From positions 62,001 through 126,000 of the forward strand of contig CANDCH010000002.1 of assembly GCA_947383145.1 (NCBI GenBank): DNA of 64,000 nt, given 5' to 3'. Below the pieces are notes generated by a model that had not been told where the DNA came from, ran no database searches, and worked only from the letters and a program-made list of their open reading frames with translations. Shown in pieces: positions 1 through 8,436 of this stretch; position 1 is the stretch's first letter; each line of letters opens with the position of its first letter. Position numbers and translations under genes: made by a program. This DNA comes from an uncultured bacterium. Lineage in GTDB: Bacteria; Bacillota; Clostridia; Oscillospirales; Oscillospiraceae.

Positions 1-393
1 TAGTATCTCGCTCTAATTCCAATTTTTCCGAGATTTTGCGGGCAATTATTCCGAGATTTTGACGCTAAATTTTCCAGTTGCTGTCAAATTTTACCGCAAA
101 ATCTCCGCCCATTCATTCCATTACATCAAAAAGGAGGTAGATATCGTCAAAGAAAGAGTGTAAAATTTTATGTTGGGGAAGGACTGATTAAATCGGCAAG
201 AGCGGTTTGCGAGAGATTTTCCGCCACAGTAAGGCGCGATTTTGCAGGAATAATTGTGTTTATTTCAAGAAATCACAACGAAGCTGCGGCGGAAAAGATC
301 CGCAAAGCGCCGCAGACGCATTTAATCAGTGCTTCCTTAAGTCATCAATGCTCAAATTTGACACCGCAAAAGGTAAAAGGGAGTTTTTTGTTT
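1..393. other. AT-rich stretch without a recognisable gene
   Basis: No open frame here resembles a known protein. A 13-base direct repeat TTCCGAGATTTTG occurs at 26-38 and 49-61 (23-base period). A good ribosome-binding sequence (AAAGGAGG, about 130-137) is not followed by a start codon with a meaningful frame, so it may be a relic of a lost gene. Composition is clearly more AT-rich than the rest of the window, in keeping with the mobile-element remnant downstream. Confidence 0.5.
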
Positions 394-732
394 TCAGTCT
401 GTGCAATCCGGCAAATTGCGCTCTCCCCATTGTTTCATATAGCGGATCACGTCAATAAAGCTCATTCCCAATTCAGACAGCGTGTATTCCACCCTTGGCG
501 GAATCTCCTTATAGTCGTGCCGGATCAAAAATCCATCGGCTTCTAACTCCCGAAGCTGTTTTGTCAGGGAGGATTCCGTAATCTCGCCAAGCTGGCGGCG
601 CAAAGCGCCAAACCTGTGAATGTCGTTAAATGCGATATAGTAGAGGATTTCAAGTTTCCACTTACCGCCCAAGATTTTTTGGAGCGTTGACATAGTCTTG
701 CAGCGTTGAATCGCTGTTTCTGTTTTCCTCAT
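394..732 (-). CDS. HxlR/DUF24-family redox-type transcriptional regulator
   Basis: 112-aa winged-helix protein of the HxlR (MarR-like, DUF24) family. The family signature around GGKWKLEIL (residues 22-30) is followed by an HTH (FGALRRQL...SSLTKQLRELE) and a wing. A Cys at residue 11 lies ten residues before GGKW, where YodB/CatR-type members carry their thiol-sensing Cys, so a redox or electrophile sensor is likely. ATG at 732 is chosen because AGGAGG (741-746, complement) sits eight bases upstream; an in-frame TTG at 741 would overlap it. It is divergent from the radical SAM gene across a shared regulatory region with a YodB-type operator. Ligand not predictable. Confidence 0.85.
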   Translation of the reverse strand: MRKTETAIQRCKTMSTLQKILGGKWKLEILYYIAFNDIHRFGALRRQLGEITESSLTKQLRELEADGFLIRHDYKEIPPRVEYTLSELGMSFIDVIRYMKQWGERNLPDCTD

Positions 733-755
733 GTTCCACAACCTCCTGTCAGCAT

Positions 756-784
756 ATTATATCGCCCTGGCACTACAAAAGCAA
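756..784 (-). promoter_or_regulatory. Sigma-A-type promoter of the hxlR-type gene
   Basis: On the minus strand, TTGCTT (784-779), 17-base spacer, TATAAT (761-756), with the AGGAGG ribosome binding site about ten bases downstream. The operator at 786-802 abuts the -35 box. Confidence 0.7.
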
Positions 785-785
785 T

Positions 786-802
786 GTACTGCAAAAAAGT
801 AC
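786..802. promoter_or_regulatory. HxlR-family operator, TACT-N7-AGTA
   Basis: The palindrome GTACT-N7-AGTAC spans 786-802, matching the TACT-N7-AGTA motif known for YodB/CatR-type HxlR regulators. It lies between the divergent hxlR-type and radical SAM promoters, next to the regulator's -35. A further pair of GTACCGT elements (800-806 and 821-827) flanks the radical SAM promoter and may be additional half sites. Confidence 0.65.
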
Positions 803-829
803 CGTACTTTCATTTTCTCCGTACCGTGA

Positions 830-835
830 TATAAT
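830..835 (+). promoter_or_regulatory. Extended -10 promoter of the radical SAM gene
   Basis: TATAAT preceded by TG at the extended position (TGA-TATAAT). No good -35 is present, which fits an activator- or repressor-controlled promoter. The transcript would start about seven bases before the AAGGAGG ribosome binding site. Confidence 0.55.
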
Positions 836-860
836 GGCAGAAAAACAAGGAGGTTCTGCT

Positions 861-1796
861 ATGCATTACACTGGAACGATATGGCGGCCACCCTATGAGG
901 CTTCCTCGCTGCTGCTTGAGGTCACGGCTGGCTGCACCCACCACAAATGTAAATTCTGTACGCTCTATCATGACCTGCCATTCAAATTCAGAATGTCCCC
1001 CCTTGAGGATATAGAAAGTGACTTGCAGGAAGCGCAGCTTTGGAGTACAGACCCCATCTCCATGCTGACGGCCCGTTTGCAGGGGATACCCAGGCCGGAA
1101 CGTCTCCAGCGGGCTTTTTTGACCGGCGCAAACCCCTTTGTGTTGAAGCATGAACGGCTTATCGCTGTCGCCGGCCTGATCCGGCAATACATTCCCTCCA
1201 TCAAAACGATTGGATGTTTTGCCCGGATTACGGATGTTACGCTAAAATCGGACGAGGAATTGGCATCGCTCCATCAAGCCGGATATGACGGCCTGACCAT
1301 CGGAATCGAAACCGGCGATGATGAAGCCCTGCGATTTATGAATAAGGGGTATGCCGCCGCCGATATTGTGAAACAATGCCAGCGGTTGGACAAAGCCGGT
1401 ATTCATTACAGCTTCTTCTACTTGGTGAGCATTTCCGGCGCTGGCCGGGGTGAAATTGGCGCAAAGGCGACTGCCGCCATCTGCAATCAACTCCACCCGA
1501 CGCTCATTGGCGTCAATATGCTGACCATTTACCCGGACTCGGAACTTTATCAGGAAATCCAACGCGGCAACTGGAAAGAGGAAAGCGAGATTGAAAAGTA
1601 TAAGGAAATTCGCACTCTCCTCGAAAACCTGGAGATACCTGTCCAATTTGCCGCTTTAGGCGCATCCAATGCGTTCCAGTTTCAGGGGACTTTGCCGGAG
1701 GATAAAGACGCTCTCACTGCGGCGCTTGACAAAATCATTGAGACTGTGCGGGAAGATGACTTGCGTGAATATCGCAAGAATCTCCCCCATTTATAA
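861..1796 (+). CDS. Radical SAM protein of unknown substrate
   Basis: 311 aa from the ATG at 861, which follows AAGGAGG (847-853); an upstream in-frame ATG at 834 lies inside the promoter. The iron-sulfur cluster motif is C25-x4-C30-x2-C33, one residue longer than the classical CX3CX2C, followed by aromatic FCTLY. A glycine-rich SAM region (LTIGIETGDDE) and TIM-barrel-like sequence follow, with no extra C-terminal cysteine cluster. Proteins of this type are annotated only as radical SAM. Placement under a redox-type HxlR regulator hints at a stress or detoxification role, but this is inference. Confidence 0.8.
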   Translation: MHYTGTIWRPPYEASSLLLEVTAGCTHHKCKFCTLYHDLPFKFRMSPLEDIESDLQEAQLWSTDPISMLTARLQGIPRPERLQRAFLTGANPFVLKHERLIAVAGLIRQYIPSIKTIGCFARITDVTLKSDEELASLHQAGYDGLTIGIETGDDEALRFMNKGYAAADIVKQCQRLDKAGIHYSFFYLVSISGAGRGEIGAKATAAICNQLHPTLIGVNMLTIYPDSELYQEIQRGNWKEESEIEKYKEIRTLLENLEIPVQFAALGASNAFQFQGTLPEDKDALTAALDKIIETVREDDLREYRKNLPHL

Positions 1797-1840
1797 AAAA
1801 GCAGGCCCCGCACAGGTGAAATTTGTGCGGGGCCTGCTTT
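1795..1840 (+). terminator. Rho-independent terminator after the radical SAM gene
   Basis: A perfect 13-bp stem (1801-1813 with 1825-1837), flanked by an A-run and a T-run, immediately after the stop codon. It can act in both directions. Confidence 0.85.
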
Positions 1841-1877
1841 ATGCTAAAATCAGTTCTTCCATAATGATTTCTTTCGA

Positions 1878-2207
1878 TCAGTTGCGGATGCTGTTCATCT
1901 TTCTGACCCATTCCATTTGACTTTCTTCTTTAAGCAGCTCAGTGATACCCTCTTGGTTTGCCATCTGCTCAATCAGTCGTAAAAGCATCTCTTGGGCCTG
2001 CTGGTCAACTTCAACGATATGGGCATCCAATTCCCCACTGAGCAGCAAAGCGGTGTAGAGCGGCCCTCTATGCTCCCGCAGATACCGTTTCCGCCGCTGA
2101 CCCCAGATACCCACAGGAGCGCTTTCCGGCACAGGGCGGTTAGGGAAAAAGTAGTCACCCACTTGGCGATAAGTTCCGCCCATTTGTTCAAACGTTTACT
2201 TTCCCAT
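1878..2207 (-). pseudogene. tnpV: TnpV transposon protein, broken by an early stop
   Basis: The frame encodes the characteristic TnpV sequence (YRQVGDYFFP, RRKRYLREHR, LLLSGELDAHI, QMEWVRKMNSIR) found in Tn4451-like and other clostridial mobile elements. The ATG with the correct ribosome binding site (GGAGGT, about 2215-2220 complement) is at 2207, but codon 4 is TAA (2198-2196), so translation gives Met-Gly-Lys only. Downstream of the stop the frame reads TFEQMGGTYRQ, continuing the family N terminus. A product could only come from reinitiation at ATG 2183 (101 aa). It is a relic or a decayed copy; no transposase remains next to it. Confidence 0.8.
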
Positions 2208-2278
2208 AATATGCACCTCCGAAATATTGAATTTCCCCGCAATTCAATCGCATTCGGCTGTCTTAGCAAAAAGTTCAG

Positions 2279-2358
2279 GAGCCGCTTCCTTCCGAAGCGG
2301 CTCCCAAGGGCAGACTTTTTCGACAGGCTGAGCGGTCGTTTCAGTGAGAAATGACCGC
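2279..2358. terminator. Two strong hairpins at the edge of the AT-rich segment
   Basis: Stem 1: GAGCCGCTT at 2279-2287 pairs with 2295-2303. Stem 2: 2332-2342 pairs with 2348-2358 (11 bp, one G-T wobble). No gene ends here on the plus strand. Composition changes to GC-rich after about 2400, so these may mark the junction of an inserted element. The stretch from there to 2599 shows no gene. Confidence 0.4.
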
Positions 2359-2599
2359 TTTCGCTGTCTTTTCGAGTAATTCAATTTCTGCCCATGCCCG
2401 CTTAATTTCGGCACGCGCCGTCCACCCCGCCTGCCGGCCTCTATTGCCGCCGCCGAAAAAACTGATTGCCGGAGCAGAGACTGCGAATGGCCGCCTTTTG
2501 TCCGCCGAATGGTTTGCGGCTGGTTCAGAGCGCGCCTTTCCCGCCGGAACGGGCGGCCATACGCGCAGGCGGGGTGGGCTCGGAGAGAGGCGCTTCCGC

Positions 2600-3736
2600 T
2601 CAGTCCTTCAGAAGGTGTCTGGCGATGATGAGCTGCTGCACCTGGGAGGTGCCCTCATAGATGGGCAGGATGCGCACATCCCGGTACAGCCGCTCAATGG
2701 TGTACTCCTTGGAGTAGCCGTAGCCGCCGTGCATTTGCAGCGCCTTGCTGACAATTTCCACCGCCGCCTCGGCGGAGTAATACTTGGCCATGGACGCCTC
2801 CTTTGTGGCGTCCTCCCCCTGGTCCAGCTTCCAGGCGGCGTGGTAGGTGAGCAGCCGGGCGGCGTTCAGCTTGGCCTCCATGTCGGCCAGCATGAACTGG
2901 AGCCCCTGGAATGCGGCCAGCGGCTTGCCGAACTGCTTGCGCTGCTTGAGGTAGGCGACGGCCTCGTCCATGGCCCCCTGGGCGATGCCCACCCCCTGGG
3001 CCGCGATGCCCACCCGGCCCAGGGACAGGGTTTTCATGGCGGTGACGAAGCCCAGGTCCACCTCCCCAAGCACATTCTGCCGGGGAACGCGCACATCCTC
3101 CAGCACCAGGTCGCTGGTGGGAAGCCCAACGATGCCCATCTTCTCCTCATGCTTGCCGCAGGAGACCCCGGGCAGGTCCATGTCCACCAGGAAGGTGGTG
3201 ATGCCCCGGGCGCCCTTCTCCGGCGCGGTCTTCGCGAACACCACCGCGGTCTGGGCAATCGGCGCGCCGGTGATAAAGCACTTCCGCCCGTTCAGAACGT
3301 AACAGTCTCCGTCCGGTACGGCGGTGGTTTTCATGCCGCCCGCGTCGCTGCCCGCGCCGGGCTCGGTGAGCGCAAAGGCGATGAACCGCCGGCCGGTGAC
3401 CACATCGGGCAGATACTTCCGCTTCTGTTCCTCGCTTCCGGCCAGCAGCAGCGGAGCGATGCCCAGCGAGTTGGAGGAGGATACATAGACGCTGGCCACA
3501 GCGCACTTCCGGGCGATCTCCTCCATGGTGAGCACGTAAGCCCTGGTGTCCATACCCGCGCCGCCGTACGCCTCCGGAATTTTCATCCCCAGGAATCCCA
3601 TTTCCGCCATGGTGTTGATGAGGGATTGGGGAAACACCTGGGTCCTGTCGATTTCCGCGGCGGCCGGGGCCAGGGAGCGCTGGGCAAACTCACGGGCCAT
3701 CTCCCGGATGGCCTCGTGCTCCTCGGTGAAAAACAC
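2600..3736 (-). CDS. Acyl-CoA dehydrogenase
   Basis: 378-aa flavoprotein oxidising acyl-CoA to the enoyl-CoA. N-terminal helical domain ([14 protein letters not shown]), FAD/acyl-CoA middle domain ([25 protein letters not shown]) and C-terminal domain with [18 protein letters not shown] and IYEGTSQ; the Glu of YEGTSQ is the usual catalytic base. GTG at 3736 is preferred over GTG 3757 because AAAGGAG overlaps the latter. It reads away from the LuxR-type regulator and probably belongs functionally with the CoA-transferase and MaoC hydratase at 8.4-11.3 kb. Electron acceptor genes (EtfAB) are not in the window. Confidence 0.92.
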   Translation of the reverse strand: MFFTEEHEAIREMAREFAQRSLAPAAAEIDRTQVFPQSLINTMAEMGFLGMKIPEAYGGAGMDTRAYVLTMEEIARKCAVASVYVSSSNSLGIAPLLLAGSEEQKRKYLPDVVTGRRFIAFALTEPGAGSDAGGMKTTAVPDGDCYVLNGRKCFITGAPIAQTAVVFAKTAPEKGARGITTFLVDMDLPGVSCGKHEEKMGIVGLPTSDLVLEDVRVPRQNVLGEVDLGFVTAMKTLSLGRVGIAAQGVGIAQGAMDEAVAYLKQRKQFGKPLAAFQGLQFMLADMEAKLNAARLLTYHAAWKLDQGEDATKEASMAKYYSAEAAVEIVSKALQMHGGYGYSKEYTIERLYRDVRILPIYEGTSQVQQLIIARHLLKD

Positions 3737-3781
3737 GGTAAAACAAGCTCCTTTCACATGATATTTTGTGGTAAACTGACT

Positions 3782-3800
3782 GACGCCTATTATAGGCGTC
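3782..3800. promoter_or_regulatory. 19-bp palindromic operator candidate
   Basis: GACGCCTA-TTA-TAGGCGTC is a perfect 8-bp inverted repeat in the 233-bp gap between the divergent acyl-CoA dehydrogenase and LuxR-type genes. It is a likely site for the adjacent regulator, though a short transcript hairpin is also possible. Confidence 0.5.
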
Positions 3801-3969
3801 GGAGCGCCCGATGTGAATAGGCCGTTTAAATGCTTTTTCTACTTAAAAATATGTATGGGCTGTCTATAAAAAGGGCGGTCCTTCCCAGCACTGGGAAGGC
3901 GTTTTCCCAAGACCGCTTGACTTTTTCCCACAAAAGTCCATATAATGTAGGCAAAGGAGGCGGGGCGCA

Positions 3970-4749
3970 TTGCTGAGAGAATATGAGTGGAAATTCCTGG
4001 TCCAACTGGTTTCCCGGCTCTATTGCTGCGGGGATTACGGCGCGCTGTGCGCCACCCTGTTTCAGCAGCTGCGCACGCTGGTGCCCTTTGAGCTGGGCGT
4101 ATGCTTCCGCACCCGGCGGGAGGGCGGCCGCGTGCTGTTGTCCAACCCGGTGTCCAGCAGGCCGGGGCAGGACCTCTCCTGGTTTCTGGAGGGGGATTAT
4201 CCCCGGTGGACCGAATTCATCATGGCCCCCAACAGCTCCATTTTTCAGCAGTCGGACATGGTTCCGCCGGACCTGTGGGAGTCCAGCCGGGTCTACCAGG
4301 AGATCTGGGCCCCGCAGGATATCTACTGGGGCCTGTTTCTCTCTGCCGTCCGGCAGGACGAGCCCCAGGCGCTGTTGGGCCTTTTCCGCAGCCGGGGCCA
4401 GGGGGATTTCGGCAGGCGCGACGCCTATGTGCTGGAGATTCTCCGGGAGCCGCTGGAAAACTGCCTCTACCAATTTGAGCGGGAAGGCGGCCGCTCCGCC
4501 CAGGACCTCCGCCTGCGCGCGTCCGGCTTCGGGCTGACCCCCCGGGAGGCGGAGGTGGCCGCCCTCGTGGGCCTGGGGATGGACACCGGCCCCATCTGCG
4601 AGGCCCTCCACATCGCCCCCTCCACGCTGAACAAGCACCTGGCCAACATCTTTGCCAAAACCCAGGTCAACAGCCGCGCCCAGCTGCGCACCATTTTGAC
4701 GCTCCCCCGCGCCGCGCCGCGCCCTGAGCGGAAGCCCCCGCCCATATAA
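3970..4749 (+). CDS. LuxR-family transcriptional regulator
   Basis: 259 aa from a TTG start at 3970, nine bases after AAAGGAGG; the next in-frame ATG would remove conserved N-terminal sequence. The N-terminal 180 residues are GAF-like in character but not firmly assignable. The C-terminal LuxR HTH is clear: LTPREAEVAALVGLGMDTGPI (about 189-209) and APSTLNKHLANIFAKTQV (about 216-233). No receiver domain is seen, so it probably senses a small molecule. Its position between the acyl-CoA dehydrogenase and the membrane-protein operon suggests it controls both. Confidence 0.82.
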   Translation: MLREYEWKFLVQLVSRLYCCGDYGALCATLFQQLRTLVPFELGVCFRTRREGGRVLLSNPVSSRPGQDLSWFLEGDYPRWTEFIMAPNSSIFQQSDMVPPDLWESSRVYQEIWAPQDIYWGLFLSAVRQDEPQALLGLFRSRGQGDFGRRDAYVLEILREPLENCLYQFEREGGRSAQDLRLRASGFGLTPREAEVAALVGLGMDTGPICEALHIAPSTLNKHLANIFAKTQVNSRAQLRTILTLPRAAPRPERKPPPI

Positions 4750-4763
4750 TATCTCAAAGCCGG

Positions 4764-4800
4764 GAAAACTGGCAGCACAGCGTGCTGCCGGTTTTTTATT
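4764..4800 (+). terminator. Terminator after the LuxR-type gene
   Basis: Stem CTGGCAGCAC / GTGCTGCCGG with a three-base loop, followed by TTTTTT (4791-4798). The AT-rich 4801-4965 stretch beyond it presumably holds the promoter of the next operon; no consensus promoter stands out. Confidence 0.8.
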
Positions 4801-4965
4801 TTCCCATGGGCCATATAACATTTGGTGATTAGTTAATTTATACAGCTAATATCGTTTTTACAGCATTATATTGAACATTCTGCCCAAATGTGTTAGCCTG
4901 TTCCCAGACGAGTCGTCGGTCAGAACAAAGCAGTCACCAAAAAAACAAAAGGGAGGAAATCATTC

Positions 4966-5664
4966 ATGGACATTTCCGCAATCAAAAACAGCCCCGGTAT
5001 GTGGATCGCGTCAGGCGTCATGGTCCTCGTCATCGTCGTACAGGCGGTCCTCTTCATGCGGGCGGCCAAGAAGGAGGCAGACCAGCTGGGCATTCCCCCG
5101 GAGAAGCAGAAAGAGGCCAAGCGCTCCGCCGTGGTGGCCGCCATCGGCCCCACCATCGCCCTGTCCATCATGCTCATCACGCTGATGGCCTCTCTGGGCG
5201 GCCCCACCGCCTGGATGCGCATGAACGACGTGGGCTCCGGCCGGACCGAGCTGGCCATCGCCTCCATGGTGGGCGATATGGTGAGCGCGGAGGCGGGAAC
5301 CCCGGAATGGGACCTGCAGAACATGTCCTACGCCGTCTGGGCACAGGGCATCGACGTGGCGGGCTGGCTCATCGGCGCCATGGTCATGATTGTGGCCGGC
5401 AGCGCGGTGACCAAAACGCTGAACGAGAAATTCGACCCCAAGTGGATCAAGCTGCTGATGGGCGGCTGTCTGGTCAGCCTGTTCTCCTACCTGCTGATCA
5501 ACCAGGTCTACGGCAAGGCCCCTCCCTTTGCCATCGCGGCGGTGGGCGGCGGCGTGTCCATGCTGATCCTGAACAAGCTGTTCGGGTCGAACAAACGGCT
5601 TCAGGAGCTGTCCCTGGGCATCTCCATCATCGTGGGCGCCGTGGCGGCGGCTGTGGCGGCCTGA
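4966..5664 (+). CDS. DUF5058-like membrane protein (possible transporter subunit A)
   Basis: 232 aa with about six membrane segments (near 12-33, 57-78, 130-153, 162-184, 186-206, 214-232). Start ATG 4966 follows GGGAGG. The sequence resembles the DUF5058 family, whose function is unknown. Residues around 108-114 contain AEAGTPE in a polar loop, and the same EAGTPE is found in the protein encoded just downstream, so the two may be paralogous partners of one transporter. The gene is 19 bp from its neighbour and clearly cotranscribed. Confidence 0.65.
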   Translation: MDISAIKNSPGMWIASGVMVLVIVVQAVLFMRAAKKEADQLGIPPEKQKEAKRSAVVAAIGPTIALSIMLITLMASLGGPTAWMRMNDVGSGRTELAIASMVGDMVSAEAGTPEWDLQNMSYAVWAQGIDVAGWLIGAMVMIVAGSAVTKTLNEKFDPKWIKLLMGGCLVSLFSYLLINQVYGKAPPFAIAAVGGGVSMLILNKLFGSNKRLQELSLGISIIVGAVAAAVAA

Positions 5665-5683
5665 CAAAAAGGAGGACTCATTC

Positions 5684-6346
5684 ATGTTTGATAAAAAATG
5701 CCTTCGCATGGGCCTGATCACCATGGGCGGCGCGGTGGTCGCCAGCTTTCTCCCCGCCCTCTACCTCTATTTTGCCTACGGCGTCATCCCCACCGGCGCG
5801 GACATCGCCTCCCTGTTCAGCATGATGGCCGCCTCCTTCGCGGTGGGCTGGCTGGTGCAGCCCATCACCTTCTATCCGGCGCTGGGCATTGGCGCGTCCT
5901 GCCTGAGCTGGACCACCGGCAACGTGGCCGACCTGCGTATGCCCGCCATCAGCGCCGCCCAGAAGGCCGCGGGCATTGAGGCGGGCACCCCGGAGGGCAA
6001 TGTGCTGTCCACCATGGCCGCGGCCACCACCAACATTGTCACCGTGGCCTTCCTCACCGTCATCACCATCATCGGCAGCGGCCTCATCGCCCTGCTCCCG
6101 GAAAGCGTCACCGCCGCCTTCAGCTATATCGCCCCCGCCATCTTCGGCGCCATCGTGGTGGACTACGCCATGAAGAACCTGAAGGCCAACCTGCCCCTCA
6201 TCATCTCCGGCTTCATCGTCTATATCGTGCTGAAAATGGCGGGCCTGTCCACCGTGTGGATCACGCTGCTGGTGGTGATCATCGGCATGTTTGTCTCCCG
6301 GGGCGTGTTCACCCTCCAGGCGAAAAAGGACAAGCCCGCCGCCTGA
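5684..6346 (+). CDS. Multi-spanning membrane protein (possible transporter subunit B)
   Basis: 220 aa, hydrophobic, with about six membrane helices and a central polar loop (around residues 86-110) containing the motif NVADLRMPAISAAQ followed by EAGTPEGN. No family with known function is recognised. GGAGG precedes the ATG. Its size, topology and shared EAGTPE motif match the gene upstream, suggesting a heteromeric carrier. Linkage to a CoA-transferase, M20 peptidase and MaoC hydratase suggests uptake of the substrate catabolised by them (inference). Confidence 0.6.
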   Translation: MFDKKCLRMGLITMGGAVVASFLPALYLYFAYGVIPTGADIASLFSMMAASFAVGWLVQPITFYPALGIGASCLSWTTGNVADLRMPAISAAQKAAGIEAGTPEGNVLSTMAAATTNIVTVAFLTVITIIGSGLIALLPESVTAAFSYIAPAIFGAIVVDYAMKNLKANLPLIISGFIVYIVLKMAGLSTVWITLLVVIIGMFVSRGVFTLQAKKDKPAA

Positions 6347-6368
6347 GGCGGACGGGCCTGATGATCCG

Positions 6369-7463
6369 ATGTCTGCGGTATTCCTTCTGCCCCTTATCCT
6401 CATCCTGGGCTACGCCGCCGGCTCCATCCGGGTGGGCGGAATCAGCCTGGGCGCCTCCGGCGTGCTGCTGGCGGCCCTGGTGCTCGGGCATTTCGGTATG
6501 GAGCTTCCCTCCGTCATCCGGGAACTGGGGCTGGTGTGCTTCACCGCCGCGGTGGGCATGATCTCCGGGCCTGAATTTCTCAGCCATTTGAAAAAATCGG
6601 CCCTGGGCTTTCTGCTCACCGGGGCGCTGATCGCGGCGGCGGGGGGCCTGCTGTGCGGGGCGGCCATCGCGTCGGGCGTCCCCACCGGCCTGGCGGTGGG
6701 CCTCATGACGGGGGCCCTCACCAGCACGCCCGGGCTGGCCATGGCCGCCGAGCTGTCGGGGGATATTCTGCCCACCGCCGGGTACGGCGTGGCCTATCCC
6801 TTCGGCGTGGTGGGGGTGGTGCTGTTCGTCCAGCTGATGCCCAAACTGCTCCCCATCCGCCCCGCCGCCGGCGGACCGGCCGCGGGCCCGTCCAGGCGGA
6901 AGTCCGGCGGGCTGGTTATCGACCCCCACGGCGTTTTTTCCCTGGCCCTGACGGCCTGCCTGGGCTTCCTGCTGGGAAAGCTCGCCGTTCCCCTTCCCGG
7001 GGGAGGCGGCCTCTCCCTGGGAACCGCGGGGGGACCGCTGGTGGCCGGACTGCTGCTGGGCGGGCTGCGGCACATCGGCCCCCTCCACGTGGAATGCCCC
7101 CGGGCCACGCTGAACGTGGTCCGGGAGCTGGGGCTGGCCCTGTTTCTGGCCGGGGCGGGCCTCCAGGCGGGCGGCGGCTTTCTGGAAATCCTCCGCACCT
7201 ATGGAATCGGACTGTTCCTGTGGGGAGCCGCCATGACGCTGCTCCCCATGGCGGCGGGGCTGCTGGCGGCCCTGCGGCTGTTCCGCATGGACCCGCTCAG
7301 CGCCCTGTCCACCGTGTGCGGCGGCATGACCAGCACCCCGGCGCTGGGCGCGCTGATCCAGGCCGCCGGGACGGACGACGTGGCCTCCGGCTATGCCGCG
7401 GCCTATCCCGCCGCCCTTCTCTCGGTGGCTCTCGCGGTGCAGCTTCTGGCCCGCGTGGGCTAA
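6369..7463 (+). CDS. AspT/YidE/YbjL-type membrane transporter
   Basis: 364-aa polytopic protein with two related halves, each carrying a signature re-entrant-like motif: GALTSTPGLAMAAE (about 119-132) and GGMTSTPALGALIQAAG (about 318-334). These are typical of the aspartate:alanine exchanger duplication domain. The TrkA-C domains found between the halves of many AspT/YidE proteins are missing. ATG 6369 is chosen because the frame upstream overlaps the previous gene; the ribosome binding site is weak, so translational coupling is likely. Probably an anion or amino acid exchanger serving the same pathway. Confidence 0.7.
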   Translation: MSAVFLLPLILILGYAAGSIRVGGISLGASGVLLAALVLGHFGMELPSVIRELGLVCFTAAVGMISGPEFLSHLKKSALGFLLTGALIAAAGGLLCGAAIASGVPTGLAVGLMTGALTSTPGLAMAAELSGDILPTAGYGVAYPFGVVGVVLFVQLMPKLLPIRPAAGGPAAGPSRRKSGGLVIDPHGVFSLALTACLGFLLGKLAVPLPGGGGLSLGTAGGPLVAGLLLGGLRHIGPLHVECPRATLNVVRELGLALFLAGAGLQAGGGFLEILRTYGIGLFLWGAAMTLLPMAAGLLAALRLFRMDPLSALSTVCGGMTSTPALGALIQAAGTDDVASGYAAAYPAALLSVALAVQLLARVG

Positions 7464-8347
7464 TCCAGCGCGTACTCGGGGTAGACCGCCTGCATATAGT
7501 TGATGAAAAAATCACGGAAAGACCTGGCATTGGCGGACAGGTAAGTGTTTTTCCGCCAGGAGATGGAGATATATCGGGTGGGCGACAGGCCCTGGATGGG
7601 CCGGAGCGCCATGTTGTGCGCGGCCAGGGAGGCCCATGAAATCTCCGGGAACAGGGTCACGCCCAGCCCCATCTCCACAAAATCCACCGCCACCGCCGGA
7701 CGGTCGCAGTTATAGGCCACCGTGGGCTCAAACCCCGCCGTCTCGCAGCAACGGCGCAGCTGGAGGGTCAAATCCTTCCCCGCAACCTGAATAAAGTGCT
7801 CCCGCTCCAGCGCCGCCATGGGCACCTCCTCCAGCTTGCACAGCGGGTGTCCCTGCGGGAGGGCCAGAAGCACCCGCTCCCGCAGGATGGTCTTGGCGTT
7901 GTCCCCGGCCGGAGGCTCCTGGGCGCAGTTGATGCAGATGTCGTAGTCGTCCTTGTCCGGGTGGCTGGAGTCGTTCTGCTCCACATAGAAGCAGACGTTG
8001 GGGTTTGCCTTCTGAAAGGCGGGCAGAATCTGGGTCAGAAGCTTGGTATGGGTGTTGATGGACACAGAGACCGCCGCAGCGCTGTCTGTGGACAGGTCCG
8101 CCAGCTCCCGCTCCATCTCGTCCATCAGGCCGAGCACCTGGTCCGCATAGTGCAGCACAATCTTGCCCTGCTGGTTGAGCACGATGCTCTTGCCGTACCG
8201 GTCGAACAGCGCGCAGCCCAGCTCGGACTCCAGCCGCTTGACGCTCTGGCTCAGAGTGGGCTGGGTCACATAAAGCTCGCCGGAGGCCTTGGACATATTC
8301 TGGCATTTCGCCACCGTGCGGAAATACCTCAGCTGTGCCAAATCCAT
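7460..8347 (-). CDS. LysR-family transcriptional regulator
   Basis: 295 aa. The N-terminal winged HTH reads MDLAQLRYFRTVAKCQNMSKASGELYVTQPTLSQSVKRLE-like sequence (residues 1-40), followed by a two-lobed effector-binding domain. ATG 8347 is chosen because LysR proteins begin at this point. It is divergent from the CoA-transferase gene, the classical layout for a LysR activator of that operon, and converges with the transporter gene with a four-base overlap. The coinducer may be a CoA-pathway intermediate. Confidence 0.88.
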   Translation of the reverse strand: MDLAQLRYFRTVAKCQNMSKASGELYVTQPTLSQSVKRLESELGCALFDRYGKSIVLNQQGKIVLHYADQVLGLMDEMERELADLSTDSAAAVSVSINTHTKLLTQILPAFQKANPNVCFYVEQNDSSHPDKDDYDICINCAQEPPAGDNAKTILRERVLLALPQGHPLCKLEEVPMAALEREHFIQVAGKDLTLQLRRCCETAGFEPTVAYNCDRPAVAVDFVEMGLGVTLFPEISWASLAAHNMALRPIQGLSPTRYISISWRKNTYLSANARSFRDFFINYMQAVYPEYALD

Positions 8348-8375
8348 TCGCAAACCACGTCCCCCTGTCAGAATT

Positions 8376-8392
8376 CCGGCCGGTCCGGCCGG
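8376..8392. promoter_or_regulatory. Inverted repeat between lysR-type and CoA-transferase genes
   Basis: CCGGCCGG-T-CCGGCCGG, two identical 8-bp palindromes, in the 89-bp divergent region; a LysR binding site would be expected here. TATGAT at 8401-8406 is a plausible -10 for the CoA-transferase gene. Confidence 0.45.
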
Positions 8393-8436
8393 TCTGCTGA
8401 TATGATACCACATTTTTTGTCAAAGGAGAATCCCCT

